Source of the DNA: Prado023 sp964638055
Lineage (GTDB): Bacteria > Actinomycetota > Actinomycetes > S36-B12 > CAIYMF01
Assembly: GCA_964638055.1 (NCBI GenBank)
Contig: CAZWXF010000011.1
Location: 1 to 39,317 of the forward strand
Length of the DNA: 39,317 bases
Direction of reading: 5' to 3'
Shown in pieces: positions 1 through 8,206 of this stretch. Both the position numbers and the translations under genes were made by a program. Within the stretch, counting starts at the first letter, position 1; each line of letters starts with the position of its first letter. The notes beneath the pieces were generated by a model. The model did no database searches and was not told where the DNA came from. It worked only from the letters and a program-made list of their open reading frames with translations.

Positions 1-398
1 CCGAAGAAGTCCGCGATCACGGAGTGGTCGATGACCAGCTCCGCCGGGGCCAGCGGGTTGATCTTGGCCGGGTCGCCCCCCAGGGCCTTCATCGCCTCGC
101 GCATCGTGGCCAGGTCGACCACGCAGGGGACGCCGGTGAAGTCCTGCATGATCACCCGCGCGGGCGTGAACTGGATCTCCTCGGTCGGTTCCGGGGCGGG
201 GTCCCAGGTGCCCAGGGCGCTGATCTGCTCCGCCCTCACGTTGGCGCCGTCCTCGGTGCGCAGGAGGTTCTCCAGGAGGACCTTGTGCGTGAACGGCAGG
301 TCATCGGACCCAGGGACCGCGGAGATCCGGAAGATCTCGTGACTCTCCGCTCCGACGTGGAACTCCCCTCGCGCCCCGAAGCTGTCCTTGCTGCCCAT
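1..398 (-). CDS. acnA: Aconitate hydratase, N-terminal part (cut by window edge)
   Basis: This is the start of the TCA-cycle enzyme that isomerises citrate to isocitrate with a [4Fe-4S] cluster in the cytoplasm. About 132 residues are visible. Reading from the ATG at 398, recognisable AcnA-family segments are LPFTHKVLLENLLRTEDG, VIMQDFTGVPCVVDLATMR and INPLAPAELVIDHSV. The cluster-binding cysteines lie beyond the window. A purine-rich stretch (AAAGGGGCG) precedes the start. The gene runs out of the window at base 1, so only the 5' end is described. It sits downstream of the potassium permease on the same strand, separated by 168 bp. Identification is by family resemblance and is firm; the symbol acnA rather than acn is a naming choice. 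Confidence 0.95.
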   Translation of the reverse strand, partial: MGSKDSFGARGEFHVGAESHEIFRISAVPGSDDLPFTHKVLLENLLRTEDGANVRAEQISALGTWDPAPEPTEEIQFTPARVIMQDFTGVPCVVDLATMREAMKALGGDPAKINPLAPAELVIDHSVIADFF

Positions 399-541
399 GT
401 GCGCCCCTTTGGCCTCGAGCCGGCGTGGGGTCGGCACTCTGAGCTGTGATGGCTTCGCCGACCGCCACCTGAACGAAGGCTACCGCGACCGACTCGCACC
501 CGTTGCCGAGATCGGCGCCCGTGGCAGTGCTGCCCGCGGGT

Positions 542-566
542 GCCGGTCCTCCCGGGAGCAGCCGGC
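542..566 (-). terminator. Imperfect hairpin directly after the permease stop codon
   Basis: GCCGG at 542-546 pairs with CCGGC at 562-566, enclosing the perfect palindrome CTCCCGGGAG (549-558). It begins at the base after the permease stop. There is no U-run, as is usual in high-GC actinobacteria, so a terminator role is only an inference. Confidence 0.3.
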
Positions 567-2603
567 TCACCCGTGACGGACGGGCGACTTCCCGTCGTCG
601 AGGTGCGCGTCGGGCATCTCCAGCGGTGGTCCTTCGCCGCGCCGCACGGCCCCCGGAGCGGGCCGCTCGGGCACATCGGCGATCCGCTCGCTGGAGATCA
701 GCTGCCACGGCACGCTGACCACCATCACCCCGCGCGAGAACAGCAGCCGGCTCTTGAGCCGCAGCGCGCTCTGGTTGTGCAGGAGCTGCTCCCACCAGCG
801 CCCGACGACGTACTCGGGGACGTACACGCACACCAGGTCGCGCGGCGACGAGCGGCCGATGCCGCGGACGTAGTCCACGATCGGCCGGGTGATCTCCCGG
901 TACGGAGAGTCCAGCACCTTCAGCGCGACCGGGATGCGCCGGCGCTCCCACTCTGCGCTCAGCCGTGCGGTCTCGTCCGGGTCCACGCTGACCGTGATGG
1001 CCTCGAGCACGGTGGGCCGGGTCGCCCGGGCGTACGCGAGCGCCCGGAGGGTCGGCTTGTGGAGCTTGGAGACCAGGACGATCGCGTGGACGCGGGAGGG
1101 CAGCGTCACGGTCTCTGACTCGTCTGCGACGAGCTCCAGGCTCACCTGGTCGTAGTGACGCCGGATCGACTGCATGAGCATGAAGATCAGCGGCATCGCC
1201 ACGCACACGACCCAGGCCCCGTGGGTGAACTTCGTGACCAGCACGATGACCAGGACGCTCCCGGTCAGCACCAGACCGACCGAGTTGACCGCGCGACTGC
1301 GCTTCATCCTCATCCGGGCGGAGGGGTCGGCCTCCACGTGCAGGTGGCGCGTCCAGTGCCGCACCATCCCCAGCTGGCTCAGCGTGAACGAGACGAAGAC
1401 CCCGATGATGTACAGCTGGATGATCGAGGAGACGTTGGCGTCGTAGACGTAGACGAGGATGATGGCGAGCCCGGCGAGCATGGTGATCCCGTTGCTGAAC
1501 GCCAGGCGGTCGCCCCGGGTGTGCAGCTGTCGGGGCAGGTAGCCGTCGCGGGCCAGGATGGAACCCAGGACCGGGAACCCGTTGAACGCCGTGTTCGCCG
1601 CGAGCACGAGGATCAGTGCCGTCGCCACCGAGATGACGACGAACATCGGCGTGAAGTTCGAGAACACGGCGTGGGCCACCTGGGCGATCACGGTCTTCTG
1701 GGATGCCCCTTCCGGCATGCCGATCAGGTCCTCGCTGTGCTGGGCCACGTGGACCTGCGTCCTGAGGGCCAGCCACGTGATCCCCGTGAACATCGTCATC
1801 GAGATGCCGCCGAGCAGGAGCAGGGTGGTCGCGGCGTTGTCGCTCTTGGGATGACGGAAGGCGGGCACGCCGTTGCTGATCGCCTCCACCCCCGTCAGGG
1901 CGGTCGTGCCCGACGAGAACGCCCGGGCGACCAGGAACAGCAGCGCGAGCCCGGCGTACGTGCTCTCCGCCTGGACCTCCCACCCGGCGGACTCGGCCAG
2001 CAGCACGTCGCCCCGGGCGATCCGCACCCCCGCCCACAGCAGCATCGTGAAGATCGCCATCATGAACGCATAGGTGGGGATGGCGAACGCGGTGCCGGAC
2101 TCGCGGACCCCGCGCAGGTTCAGCACCGCGAGCAGCACGATCAGGCCGATCGCGAGAGAGGCCCTGTGATCGTGCAGCCCCGGGAGCACCGAGGCCATGT
2201 TGGCGACGGCCGAGGAGACCGAGACGGCGACCGTCAGGATGTAGTCCACGAGCAGCGCGCTGGCAACGAAGACGCCGGGCTTGGGACCCAGGTTGGTCGA
2301 TACGACCTCGTAGTCCCCTCCGCCGGAGGGATAGGCGTGGACGTTCTGCCGGTACGAGGCGACGACGACGCAGAACACGAGCACCACCGCAGCGGCCACC
2401 CACGGCGCGTACGCGAACATCGCGATGCCCCCCAGGGACAGCACGAGGAGGATCTCCTGGGTGGCGTAGGCGTTCGAGGACAGGGCGTCCGAGGCGAAGA
2501 CGGGAAGGGCGATGCGCTTGGGCAGGAGCGTCTCGCCAAGCTGGTCGGTGTGCAGCGCGCGGCCGAAGAGCAGGCGTTTGGCAGCGTTCGCGGCTGTTCC
2601 CAC
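567..2603 (-). CDS. kimA: KimA-like APC/KUP-type potassium permease
   Basis: An inner-membrane transporter of the APC superfamily, 678 residues, with about 12 hydrophobic segments (residues 30-480) followed by a soluble USP-like C-terminal domain. The first helix has PVFASDALSSNAY and the third has VDYILTVAVS. Asp39, Tyr46, Asp120, Tyr121 and Ser128 occupy the positions of the potassium-site residues Asp36, Tyr43, Asp117, Tyr118 and Ser125 of Bacillus subtilis KimA, with a constant offset of three. That argues for proton-coupled potassium uptake, not amino-acid transport. The GTG at 2603 was chosen because longer versions would run into the divergent ceoB and the family begins near KRLLFGRAL. 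The divergent neighbours are two RCK proteins, 55 bp away. In M. tuberculosis the orthologous position is Rv2690c. Potassium specificity is inferred from the residues. Confidence 0.85.
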   Translation of the reverse strand: MGTAANAAKRLLFGRALHTDQLGETLLPKRIALPVFASDALSSNAYATQEILLVLSLGGIAMFAYAPWVAAAVVLVFCVVVASYRQNVHAYPSGGGDYEVVSTNLGPKPGVFVASALLVDYILTVAVSVSSAVANMASVLPGLHDHRASLAIGLIVLLAVLNLRGVRESGTAFAIPTYAFMMAIFTMLLWAGVRIARGDVLLAESAGWEVQAESTYAGLALLFLVARAFSSGTTALTGVEAISNGVPAFRHPKSDNAATTLLLLGGISMTMFTGITWLALRTQVHVAQHSEDLIGMPEGASQKTVIAQVAHAVFSNFTPMFVVISVATALILVLAANTAFNGFPVLGSILARDGYLPRQLHTRGDRLAFSNGITMLAGLAIILVYVYDANVSSIIQLYIIGVFVSFTLSQLGMVRHWTRHLHVEADPSARMRMKRSRAVNSVGLVLTGSVLVIVLVTKFTHGAWVVCVAMPLIFMLMQSIRRHYDQVSLELVADESETVTLPSRVHAIVLVSKLHKPTLRALAYARATRPTVLEAITVSVDPDETARLSAEWERRRIPVALKVLDSPYREITRPIVDYVRGIGRSSPRDLVCVYVPEYVVGRWWEQLLHNQSALRLKSRLLFSRGVMVVSVPWQLISSERIADVPERPAPGAVRRGEGPPLEMPDAHLDDGKSPVRHG

Positions 2604-2658
2604 GGGGGGGAATGCTACGGCTGGGGGACGCGGGCACCCGGGCGTGTAGCGTGCGCGG

Positions 2659-3324
2659 GTGCACATCGTGATCCTGGGGTGCGGCCGCGTCGGCTCGGCG
2701 CTGGCGCACACGCTGGACCGGCAGGGCCATTCGGTCTCGATCATCGACTTCGACGCCGAGGCGTTCCGCAAGCTTCACCCGGAGTTCAGCGGCAACACTG
2801 TCGTCGGCGTGGGCTACGACCGCGACACGCTGGTGGACGCCGGGGTGGCACGGGCAGGGGCCTTCGCGGCGTGCAGCAGCGGCGACAACACCAACATCAT
2901 CTCCGCGCGTGTGGCACGTGAGACGTTCGGCGTCGAGAACGTCGTTGCCAGGATCTACGACCCGCGCCGGGCCGAGGTGTACCAGCGCCTGGGCATCCCC
3001 ACAGTCGCCAGCGTGGCCTGGACGACCGACCAGATGCTGCGGCGGCTGCTGCCGATGGGGGCGCAGGAGGAGTGGACGGATCCCAGCGGGACGGTGGCTC
3101 TGGCCGAGATGCAGGTGCACCCCGACTGGATCGGGCGCCTGGTCTTCGACCTGCAGGACGCCACGAGCGCGCGGATCGCCTTCCTCACCCGCTTCGGAGC
3201 CGGCGTCCTGCCCGTACGCGACACCGTCCTTCAGGAGGGCGACCTGGTGCACGTCCTGCTGCATCGCCGGGACGAGGAACGGGTGCAGGACCTGTTCCGG
3301 ATCCCACCGGGGGCTCGTCGATGA
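2659..3324 (+). CDS. ceoB: TrkA/RCK potassium-uptake regulatory protein CeoB
   Basis: A 221-residue cytoplasmic RCK (regulator of conductance of K+) protein. The N-terminal Rossmann fold starts with the dinucleotide-binding motif GCGRVGSALA (residues 7-16) and an acidic end of beta-2 (IIDFDAEAF); a RCK_C domain follows from about residue 145. Such proteins bind NAD(H) or nucleotides and gate a membrane potassium transporter. It starts with GTG at 2659, and its stop overlaps the ceoC start by ATGA, so the two are translationally coupled. The order permease, ceoB, ceoC matches Rv2690c-Rv2692. No TrkH or KtrB membrane subunit is present in the window, so the partner may be the adjacent KimA-like permease; that is inference. 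Confidence 0.9.
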   Translation: MHIVILGCGRVGSALAHTLDRQGHSVSIIDFDAEAFRKLHPEFSGNTVVGVGYDRDTLVDAGVARAGAFAACSSGDNTNIISARVARETFGVENVVARIYDPRRAEVYQRLGIPTVASVAWTTDQMLRRLLPMGAQEEWTDPSGTVALAEMQVHPDWIGRLVFDLQDATSARIAFLTRFGAGVLPVRDTVLQEGDLVHVLLHRRDEERVQDLFRIPPGARR

Positions 3325-3977
3325 GGGTCTGCATCGCCGGAGCGGGCAAGGTGGGGCGTGCGATAGCGCGCGAGCTGCTGGCAAACGACCACGAGATCCT
3401 GCTCATCGACAAGGACCCTGAGACCGCGAGGGTCGGGGCCGTGGACGGCGCTCATGTGCTGTGCGCCGACGCCTGCGAGATCTCCTCGCTGGACGAGGCA
3501 CGGCTGCAGACGTGTCAGGTCGTCGTGGCGGCCACTGGTGATGACAAGGTGAACCTGGTCGTGTCCCTTCTCGCCAAGACCGAGTACGGCGTGCCCCGGG
3601 TCGTCGCCCGCGTCAACCACCCGAAGAACGAATGGCTCTTCAACGAGGCATGGGGGGTGGACGTGGCGGTCTCCACCCCGCAGATGCTCTCGGCCCTCGT
3701 GGAGGAGGCGGTGACCGTCGGCGACCTTGTCCGCCTCTTCACGTTCCGCCAGAGCAACGCCAACCTCGTCGAGCTCACCCTCGATGCCGACTCCCCTGTG
3801 GTCGGGACACGGGTGGCCGACGTGGCGTGGCCCCCGGACACGGCGCTCGTGGCCATCCTGCGGGGCGGCCAGGTGATCGCGCCCGGACCGGACGATCCGC
3901 TGGAGACCGGCGACGAGCTGCTCTTCGTCTCGGCGCCCGACCAGGAGCGTGCGATCCAGGACCTGCTCTCTGCCTGA
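3321..3977 (+). CDS. ceoC: TrkA/RCK potassium-uptake regulatory protein CeoC
   Basis: A 218-residue second RCK protein, paralogous to CeoB. It begins MRVCIAGAGKVGRAIARELL with the GxGxxG nucleotide-binding loop at residues 7-12, and a RCK_C domain occupies the last third (LVELTLDADSPVVGTRVADV onwards). The ATG at 3321 overlaps the TGA of ceoB by four bases, so a shared operon and a CeoB-CeoC complex are likely. In M. tuberculosis the pair has been reported to work together in potassium uptake. After its stop there are 136 bp to the convergent DUF3159 gene, in which I see no clear element. Confidence 0.9.
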   Translation: MRVCIAGAGKVGRAIARELLANDHEILLIDKDPETARVGAVDGAHVLCADACEISSLDEARLQTCQVVVAATGDDKVNLVVSLLAKTEYGVPRVVARVNHPKNEWLFNEAWGVDVAVSTPQMLSALVEEAVTVGDLVRLFTFRQSNANLVELTLDADSPVVGTRVADVAWPPDTALVAILRGGQVIAPGPDDPLETGDELLFVSAPDQERAIQDLLSA

Positions 3978-4113
3978 GCCCGGGTGATCGCGGGCCGGCA
4001 GGCTGGCGAGCAGCGCGAGGCTGGCACGGCCGGTCCGCGTCGGGATCGGCCTGCGCACACCGGCGGCACCCATGGCATGCCGCAGCTCCGTGCACTCACG
4101 GACTCGGCTCTGC

Positions 4114-4836
4114 CTACACGTCGTCCGCTTGCAGGTCGTCCGCCGCCTCCACCTCGTCCGCGTGCAGGTCGTCCGCCTCCGGGTCATCGGCCTTCGGGCC
4201 ATGGGACAGGACCGGGTGCAGGATGCGATAGGTCAGGAACGCGGTGAGCAGGAACAGCGGCCAGCCCAGGGCCAGCTTCGCGCCGCCGAGCAACGCCACG
4301 CGCCCGAGGAGGTAGAGCGGCACCTGGACGGCCAGCCGGAGGCCGAACATGCCCGCCCAGAGCCAGTTCGCAGTCGCAAAGGCGGAGAAGCGCCGGGGAT
4401 CGCTGCGCCACCCGGTGGGATCGCCGCTCAGGAACCCGGCGGCGATGCCCAGGATCGGCCAGCGCACGAGCGAGGACACCAGGAACGCCGCGAAGTAGGC
4501 GGCATTGGTGAGGATGCCCAGGAGGAAGAAGTCCTCGGCACGCCCGGTCCGGGTCACCACGAACGCCGAGATCGCCACCCCAAGGAACCCGCTTGCGACC
4601 TGGCTGAGCGGCTCGCGGCGGATGAGCCGCACGGCCCCGATGAGCAGCCCGGTGCCGACCGCGGCGGCGAGGCAGGCGCCCAGTCGCTGGCCGGTGACCG
4701 TGTAGGCCACGATGAACACCACTGCCGGCAGCCCGGAGTCGATGAGGCCCCGCCACCCGCCCACCGCCCGGTCGAGCACCGCACGATCCAGTCCGCCGTG
4801 CTCGGCCGATGTGTGGGGTGTGTCCGCCACTGCCAT
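4114..4836 (-). CDS. DUF3159 integral membrane protein
   Basis: A 240-residue membrane protein of family DUF3159 (position of Rv2693c). Six or seven hydrophobic segments are visible, for example LPAVVFIVAYTVTG, FFLLGILTNAAYFAAFLV and LGWPLFLLTAFLTYRIL, with the family's arginine-rich cytoplasmic loops between them. The C-terminus is strongly acidic and internally repetitive (EADDL, EAADDL), encoded by short near-repeats at 4117-4190. The ATG at 4836 shares a base with the stop of the upstream OB-fold gene (TGATG); an in-frame GTG one codon earlier is also possible. The function of the family is unknown to me. Conserved linkage to ceoBC suggests a role in ion or membrane homeostasis, but this is only context. 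Confidence 0.85.
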   Translation of the reverse strand: MAVADTPHTSAEHGGLDRAVLDRAVGGWRGLIDSGLPAVVFIVAYTVTGQRLGACLAAAVGTGLLIGAVRLIRREPLSQVASGFLGVAISAFVVTRTGRAEDFFLLGILTNAAYFAAFLVSSLVRWPILGIAAGFLSGDPTGWRSDPRRFSAFATANWLWAGMFGLRLAVQVPLYLLGRVALLGGAKLALGWPLFLLTAFLTYRILHPVLSHGPKADDPEADDLHADEVEAADDLQADDV

Positions 4837-5231
4837 CACGACTCCCCCCGTCCCTGTGGCCGCAGCTCGTAGCGCGGGTTGAACATGGTGCGCCGGTCAC
4901 GGGTGCCCGTGATCCGGCCGTGAACGACGATCGAGCGGCCCGGGTCGATCCCCCGGATGCGCCGCCGGCCCAGCCAGATCACCAAGATGCGCCCCGAGCC
5001 GTCGAACAGCTCAGCCTCGACAGCCGGCACGGTCTCCTGAGGGCGCAGGGTCACGCTCTGCAGGACTCCTGCGATGGTGGCCGGATCACCGATGGTGGCT
5101 CCAGCGATGGGCGTGGCCCCCATGACCCGAGCGCTGACCTGAAGCTCCTCGGCGCGCTGCTCGGCCTTGGTCTGGGTGAGGCTGGCTGCCATCCGGCGCA
5201 GCAAGCCGGACGGCCGGTCCTGCCGCTTCAT
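4836..5231 (-). CDS. Small OB-fold nucleic-acid-binding-like protein
   Basis: A 131-residue protein whose central part (residues 50-115: ATIAGVLQSVTLRPQETVPA, then LFDGSGRILVIWLGRRRI and VVHGRITGTRD) has the strand pattern of the OB-fold (tRNA_anti-like) domain found in RecG and aspartyl-tRNA synthetase. It matches the position of Rv2694c. The N-terminus is basic and helical (LLRRMAASLTQTKAEQRAEE). It may bind single-stranded nucleic acid, which is inference from the fold. The ATG at 5231 is 24 bp after the stop of the DUF3710 gene, and its own stop overlaps the start of DUF3159, so the three are probably one transcript. Confidence 0.8.
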   Translation of the reverse strand: MKRQDRPSGLLRRMAASLTQTKAEQRAEELQVSARVMGATPIAGATIGDPATIAGVLQSVTLRPQETVPAVEAELFDGSGRILVIWLGRRRIRGIDPGRSIVVHGRITGTRDRRTMFNPRYELRPQGRGES

Positions 5232-5255
5232 GTGTGAAGGGTACTCGACCGTCGC

Positions 5256-6011
5256 TCAGCGGACCTCTGTGATCTCGGGGCCCCGCTCGAAGGGGTCGAT
5301 GCCCGCCGGGCCCTCGTCGGGCTCTCCTTCGTCCTGGTCCACGTCCTGCCCGGCGTCCGGTGGCAGCCGCAACGGCAGCGGGTCGCGTGGCGCCATGGCT
5401 TCGGTCCCGCGCACCACGATGACCTCCCGGACGATCCGGTGCAGGTCGTCGTCGGGGTCCGGGCGCACCGCCGCCCGGCCCAGGAAGGTGGCCCGCAACA
5501 GCCAGCGGGGACCGTCGACCCCTGCGAAACGCACTGGCTGGATGACCGAGCGGCCCTCGGGGGACCGGGCCGGGATGTTGGCCCGCAGCTCGGGGCCGAA
5601 GGGACCGTCCTGCTCGGTGGCACTGGCACCGGAGGTGGCGGCGATCTCGGTGAGCATCTCCTCGCGCACCTCGTCCCAGATGCCGGAGGTGCGCGGTGCC
5701 GCCCACACGAGCAGCTGGACGGCCGCATCGTCGGCGACGCACGTGATGCCTCGAACCTCGCCGCTGCTGGAATCGGCCTCCACCTGCAGCCCGATCGAGG
5801 GCAGCACGGGGACGAGCAGGGCCCCCAGGTCGACCCGCTCGAGCGAGAGGTCGCTGCGCTCGGCCTCCGAGTCATCCCAGGGGCCGGATGAACGGCCTGC
5901 CCCGGCAGGGTCCTCGTCGGGCGAGGCGCTGCTCTCGTCGACCCCCCCGAGATCCTCTCCAGGCTCCTGGAGATTCGGTTCGGACTCGCGGCGGCGACGG
6001 AACCGGGCCAT
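5256..6011 (-). CDS. DUF3710 domain protein
   Basis: A 251-residue soluble protein of family DUF3710 (position of Rv2696c). It starts MARFRRRRESEP, as family members typically do, followed by an acidic low-complexity stretch to about residue 65. The conserved domain then runs through VDLGALLVPVLPSIGLQVEA, VQLLVWAAPRTSGIWDEVRE and IQPVRFAGVDGPRWLLRATF, ending in a second acidic tail. The ATG at 6011 is preferred over one at 6026 because AAAGGCAG lies just upstream of it and the basic start fits the family. The molecular function is not known. The link to dut is conserved across actinobacteria; here 104 bp separate them. Confidence 0.85.
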   Translation of the reverse strand: MARFRRRRESEPNLQEPGEDLGGVDESSASPDEDPAGAGRSSGPWDDSEAERSDLSLERVDLGALLVPVLPSIGLQVEADSSSGEVRGITCVADDAAVQLLVWAAPRTSGIWDEVREEMLTEIAATSGASATEQDGPFGPELRANIPARSPEGRSVIQPVRFAGVDGPRWLLRATFLGRAAVRPDPDDDLHRIVREVIVVRGTEAMAPRDPLPLRLPPDAGQDVDQDEGEPDEGPAGIDPFERGPEITEVR

Positions 6012-6115
6012 GGGACTGCCTTTCACTGACGACGGATCGCGGGCCCGTACTGGCGGGTGCGGGTAGTGGGATCAGGCTATCCCGGGAGTACGGCCGACCG
6101 TCCCGCAGGAGTGCG

Positions 6116-6577
6116 TCAGCGCCCAGGAAGCGGCTCGGTCCCTGTGGAGCCGAAGCCCCCCTGGCCCCGCTGCGAGCCCGGCAGCCTGTCCACCTCCAGG
6201 AAGCGCGCCCGCTCGACCCGCTGGACGACGAGCTGGGCGATCCGCTCCCCGCGTTGCAGGGTGACCGACCGGGAGCGGTCGAGGTTGACCAGGCAGACGC
6301 TGATCTCGCCGCGGTAGCCAGCGTCGATCGTCCCCGGGGCGTTGACCATCCCGATCCCGTGCCGCACGGCCAAGCCCGAGCGCGGGTGGAGGAACGCGGC
6401 GAACCCGTCGGGCAGGGCAAGGGCGATCCCCGTGGGAACCAGAGCGCGCTCCCCCGCTGCCAGGGTGACCTCGATCCGGCTGGTGAGATCGGCGCCGGCG
6501 TCACCGGGATGCGCGTACGCGGGCAGCGGCAGGTCCGCGTCGAGCCGGTGGATGAGCACCGGGACCCCCGCGCTCAC
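6116..6577 (-). CDS. dut: Deoxyuridine 5'-triphosphate nucleotidohydrolase (dUTPase)
   Basis: This trimeric cytoplasmic enzyme hydrolyses dUTP to dUMP and pyrophosphate, keeping uracil out of DNA and supplying dTMP synthesis. At 153 residues it has the usual length, and all five dUTPase motifs are present in order: YAHPGDAGADL, HPRSGLAVRHGI, VNAPGTIDAGYRGEI (with the catalytic aspartate), RGERIAQLVV and the C-terminal glycine-rich RGQGGFGSTG that closes over the active site. The GTG at 6577 overlaps the TGA of the thioesterase gene (GTGA), which both fixes the start and implies translational coupling. Confidence 0.97.
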   Translation of the reverse strand: MSAGVPVLIHRLDADLPLPAYAHPGDAGADLTSRIEVTLAAGERALVPTGIALALPDGFAAFLHPRSGLAVRHGIGMVNAPGTIDAGYRGEISVCLVNLDRSRSVTLQRGERIAQLVVQRVERARFLEVDRLPGSQRGQGGFGSTGTEPLPGR

Positions 6578-7155
6578 GGGTTGAGCTCCGCCGAGTCGGT
6601 GTCCTCGCCCCGCTCGACCGCCGCGGCCACGTCCTGGGGTCTGCCGTGCTCGCGGAAGTGCCCACGCCGGACCTGGACGTACAGGGCGGAGGCGCGGGCC
6701 ACGACGGGGCCCTGCGGACCGGCGCTGGCGTGCGCGGCGCTGAACACCTTGCGGCCCTGGACACCGGTGATGCGGGCCGCGACGTGCAGCATGGTCCCGA
6801 CCGGGACCGGGGCGAGGAAGTCGGTCTCCAGTCGCGCCGTCACGGCAGGGCCTCCGCCCAGCCAGCTCACGGCCCCCAGTGCCTCGTCCAGCGCTGCGCT
6901 GAGCACGCCCCCGTGTGCGAGCCCGGGGGCCCCCTGGTGCTGGTCGGTCACCTCGAAGGCGCAGGTCAGGGACAGCCCTGGTCCCAGCTCGACCTGCATG
7001 TGCAGCCCAGCCGGGTGATCGGCCCCGCAGCCGTAGCACAGGCGGTAGTGGGAGGGGATCGAAGCTCCTGCCGGGGGGGCGTCCGGGTGTCGCGACGGCA
7101 TCGTTGCGCCGGGTCCGGGCGTGGTTGCCGGACCGAGAGGTTGGGGTTCGCTCAC
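6574..7155 (-). CDS. PaaI-type hotdog-fold thioesterase
   Basis: A protein of about 193 residues with a single hotdog domain of the PaaI/YdiI type, which hydrolyses acyl-CoA thioesters. The helix motif GLAHGGVLSAALDEALG carries the family HGG and acidic residue. The preceding segment YRLCYGCGADHPAGLHM, with two cysteines, is typical of actinobacterial members placed next to dut. The start is uncertain: GTG at 7155 (used here, with a weak AGAG upstream) or ATG at 7101, which would drop 18 residues of a proline- and glycine-rich leader. The physiological substrate cannot be told from sequence. It is divergent from the DUF3093 gene and is probably the first gene of the dut transcript. Confidence 0.8.
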   Translation of the reverse strand: MSEPQPLGPATTPGPGATMPSRHPDAPPAGASIPSHYRLCYGCGADHPAGLHMQVELGPGLSLTCAFEVTDQHQGAPGLAHGGVLSAALDEALGAVSWLGGGPAVTARLETDFLAPVPVGTMLHVAARITGVQGRKVFSAAHASAGPQGPVVARASALYVQVRRGHFREHGRPQDVAAAVERGEDTDSAELNP

Positions 7156-7284
7156 GGCGGCGACTCTAGGCGCAGGGCAGGGCAGGCGGTCGCCCGCACG
7201 GCCGCTCCCACGACCCGCGTGCCCGCCGCGGCACGGTGACTGCCGCACGCTCGGGGCGGATGTCGGCGTGCGAGAGTTTCCATC

Positions 7285-7743
7285 GTGGAGGAGTACCACG
7301 AGCGGCTCTGGCCGGGTCCCTGGTTCTGGGCCGTGCTGCTCGGCATGGTGGCATGCCTGGCCATTGCCTACGGCGTCGCATTCAGCCCGGCTTCGGGCTG
7401 GACAGTCATGGGCATCGGCGCGACGGGCGTGCTGGTGGCTGGCTCCCGGCTGGCCGTCCGGGTCCGGGTCGGACAGCGCGGGGTGTCCGCCGGCCGTGCG
7501 CAGCTGCCCTGGTGGGCCGTGGGAACCGTCATGGCCCTGACCCGCGAGCAGGTGGCGGCCGCACGCGGAGCGCGCGGGGATCGCAGCGCCTGGGTGGTCA
7601 GCCCGCCGGGGTCCTTCGGTGGCGCGGTGCTGGTGACAGTGGCCGACCCCGCGGATCCCCACCGGACCTGGCTGATCGCCTCTCGCGAGCCGCAGGGACT
7701 GGCTCGCGCCATCGAGAGGGCCCGTGGCAGGCTGGGCGAATGA
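7285..7743 (+). CDS. DUF3093 membrane protein
   Basis: A 152-residue protein of family DUF3093 (position of Rv2698). The start YHERLWPGPWFWAV is the family signature. Two adjacent hydrophobic helices follow (residues 14-30 and 38-55). The soluble remainder contains WAVGTVMALTREQVAAARG and ends in RTWLIASREPQGLARAIERA, a pattern common to the family. It starts with GTG at 7285 and its stop overlaps the next gene by ATGA. The function is unknown. Its conserved location next to dut and DUF4193 is the main context. Confidence 0.85.
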   Translation: MEEYHERLWPGPWFWAVLLGMVACLAIAYGVAFSPASGWTVMGIGATGVLVAGSRLAVRVRVGQRGVSAGRAQLPWWAVGTVMALTREQVAAARGARGDRSAWVVSPPGSFGGAVLVTVADPADPHRTWLIASREPQGLARAIERARGRLGE

Positions 7744-8048
7744 CCGAGCAGGCGCCGATGCCGCGCAGCCAACCCCGCGTCTCCATCCCGAAGTACATCG
7801 CGCCCCTGATCACCATCTCCACCTCTTTCGCCGTGAGGCGGGGGATGATCGCCGCATACCGGAACATCACCGGCAAGCCGGCGCCCACGGTCCAGACGAA
7901 GGAGGCTCCGCTGCTGACCAAGATGGCGTGGGCCGGGGCGATGGCCGCGGTCGTGACGCTCGTCGAGAGCCTGGTCCTGCGAGCGGTCCACGAGGAGTTG
8001 TTCAACGACGACATGCATGTCACCGGCGACCTGACGGACGGGATCTGA
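7740..8048 (+). CDS. DUF4235-like small membrane protein
   Basis: A 102-residue protein that looks like DUF4235: a short N-terminal tail, a hydrophobic stretch at residues 20-34 (YIAPLITISTSFAV), a polar loop carrying TGKPAP, and a second amphipathic or hydrophobic segment (MAWAGAMAAVVTLVESLVLR). The ATG at 7740 lies inside the stop of the DUF3093 gene (ATGA), so the two are co-translated. The family assignment rests on the layout and the loop, so it is moderate. No function is known. A perfect hairpin follows eight bases after its stop. Confidence 0.6.
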   Translation: MTEQAPMPRSQPRVSIPKYIAPLITISTSFAVRRGMIAAYRNITGKPAPTVQTKEAPLLTKMAWAGAMAAVVTLVESLVLRAVHEELFNDDMHVTGDLTDGI

Positions 8049-8055
8049 GCCAACC

Positions 8056-8072
8056 TCATCCCGTTGGGATGA
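8056..8072 (+). terminator. Perfect 7-bp hairpin after the DUF3093-DUF4235 pair
   Basis: TCATCCC-GTT-GGGATGA forms a perfect seven-base-pair stem with a three-base loop, seven bases after the stop at 8048. No U-run follows. The position suggests a transcription terminator or mRNA 3'-end stabiliser, and it may also serve DUF4193 arriving from the other strand. Confidence 0.45.
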
Positions 8073-8206
8073 CGGTCGCCCGCCCGCTGCTCGGCGACGA
8101 CTGAGGCGTGGCGCACCAGCACTCGGTCCGAACCAGGAGCAGCCGGCGCCAGGGCCCGCGAGAGTGGGGCATTCGTGGCACCGGCTGCTGTCGGTCGAGC
8201 TGGGGC

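Noticed and set aside
1155..2921. A long plus-strand open frame opposite the KimA-like permease
   Set aside because: It is rich in His, Gln, Asp and Arg with no domain pattern, while the minus-strand frame has clear permease motifs.
301..3384. A 1027-residue open frame on the minus strand across kimA, ceoB and part of ceoC
   Set aside because: It runs antisense through ceoB and out of frame with the permease. Its composition is arginine/proline/alanine-rich, typical of a high-GC shadow frame.
3978..4113. A terminator between convergent ceoC and DUF3159
   Set aside because: Only short, widely spaced GC-rich complementarities are present; no compact stem-loop could be supported.
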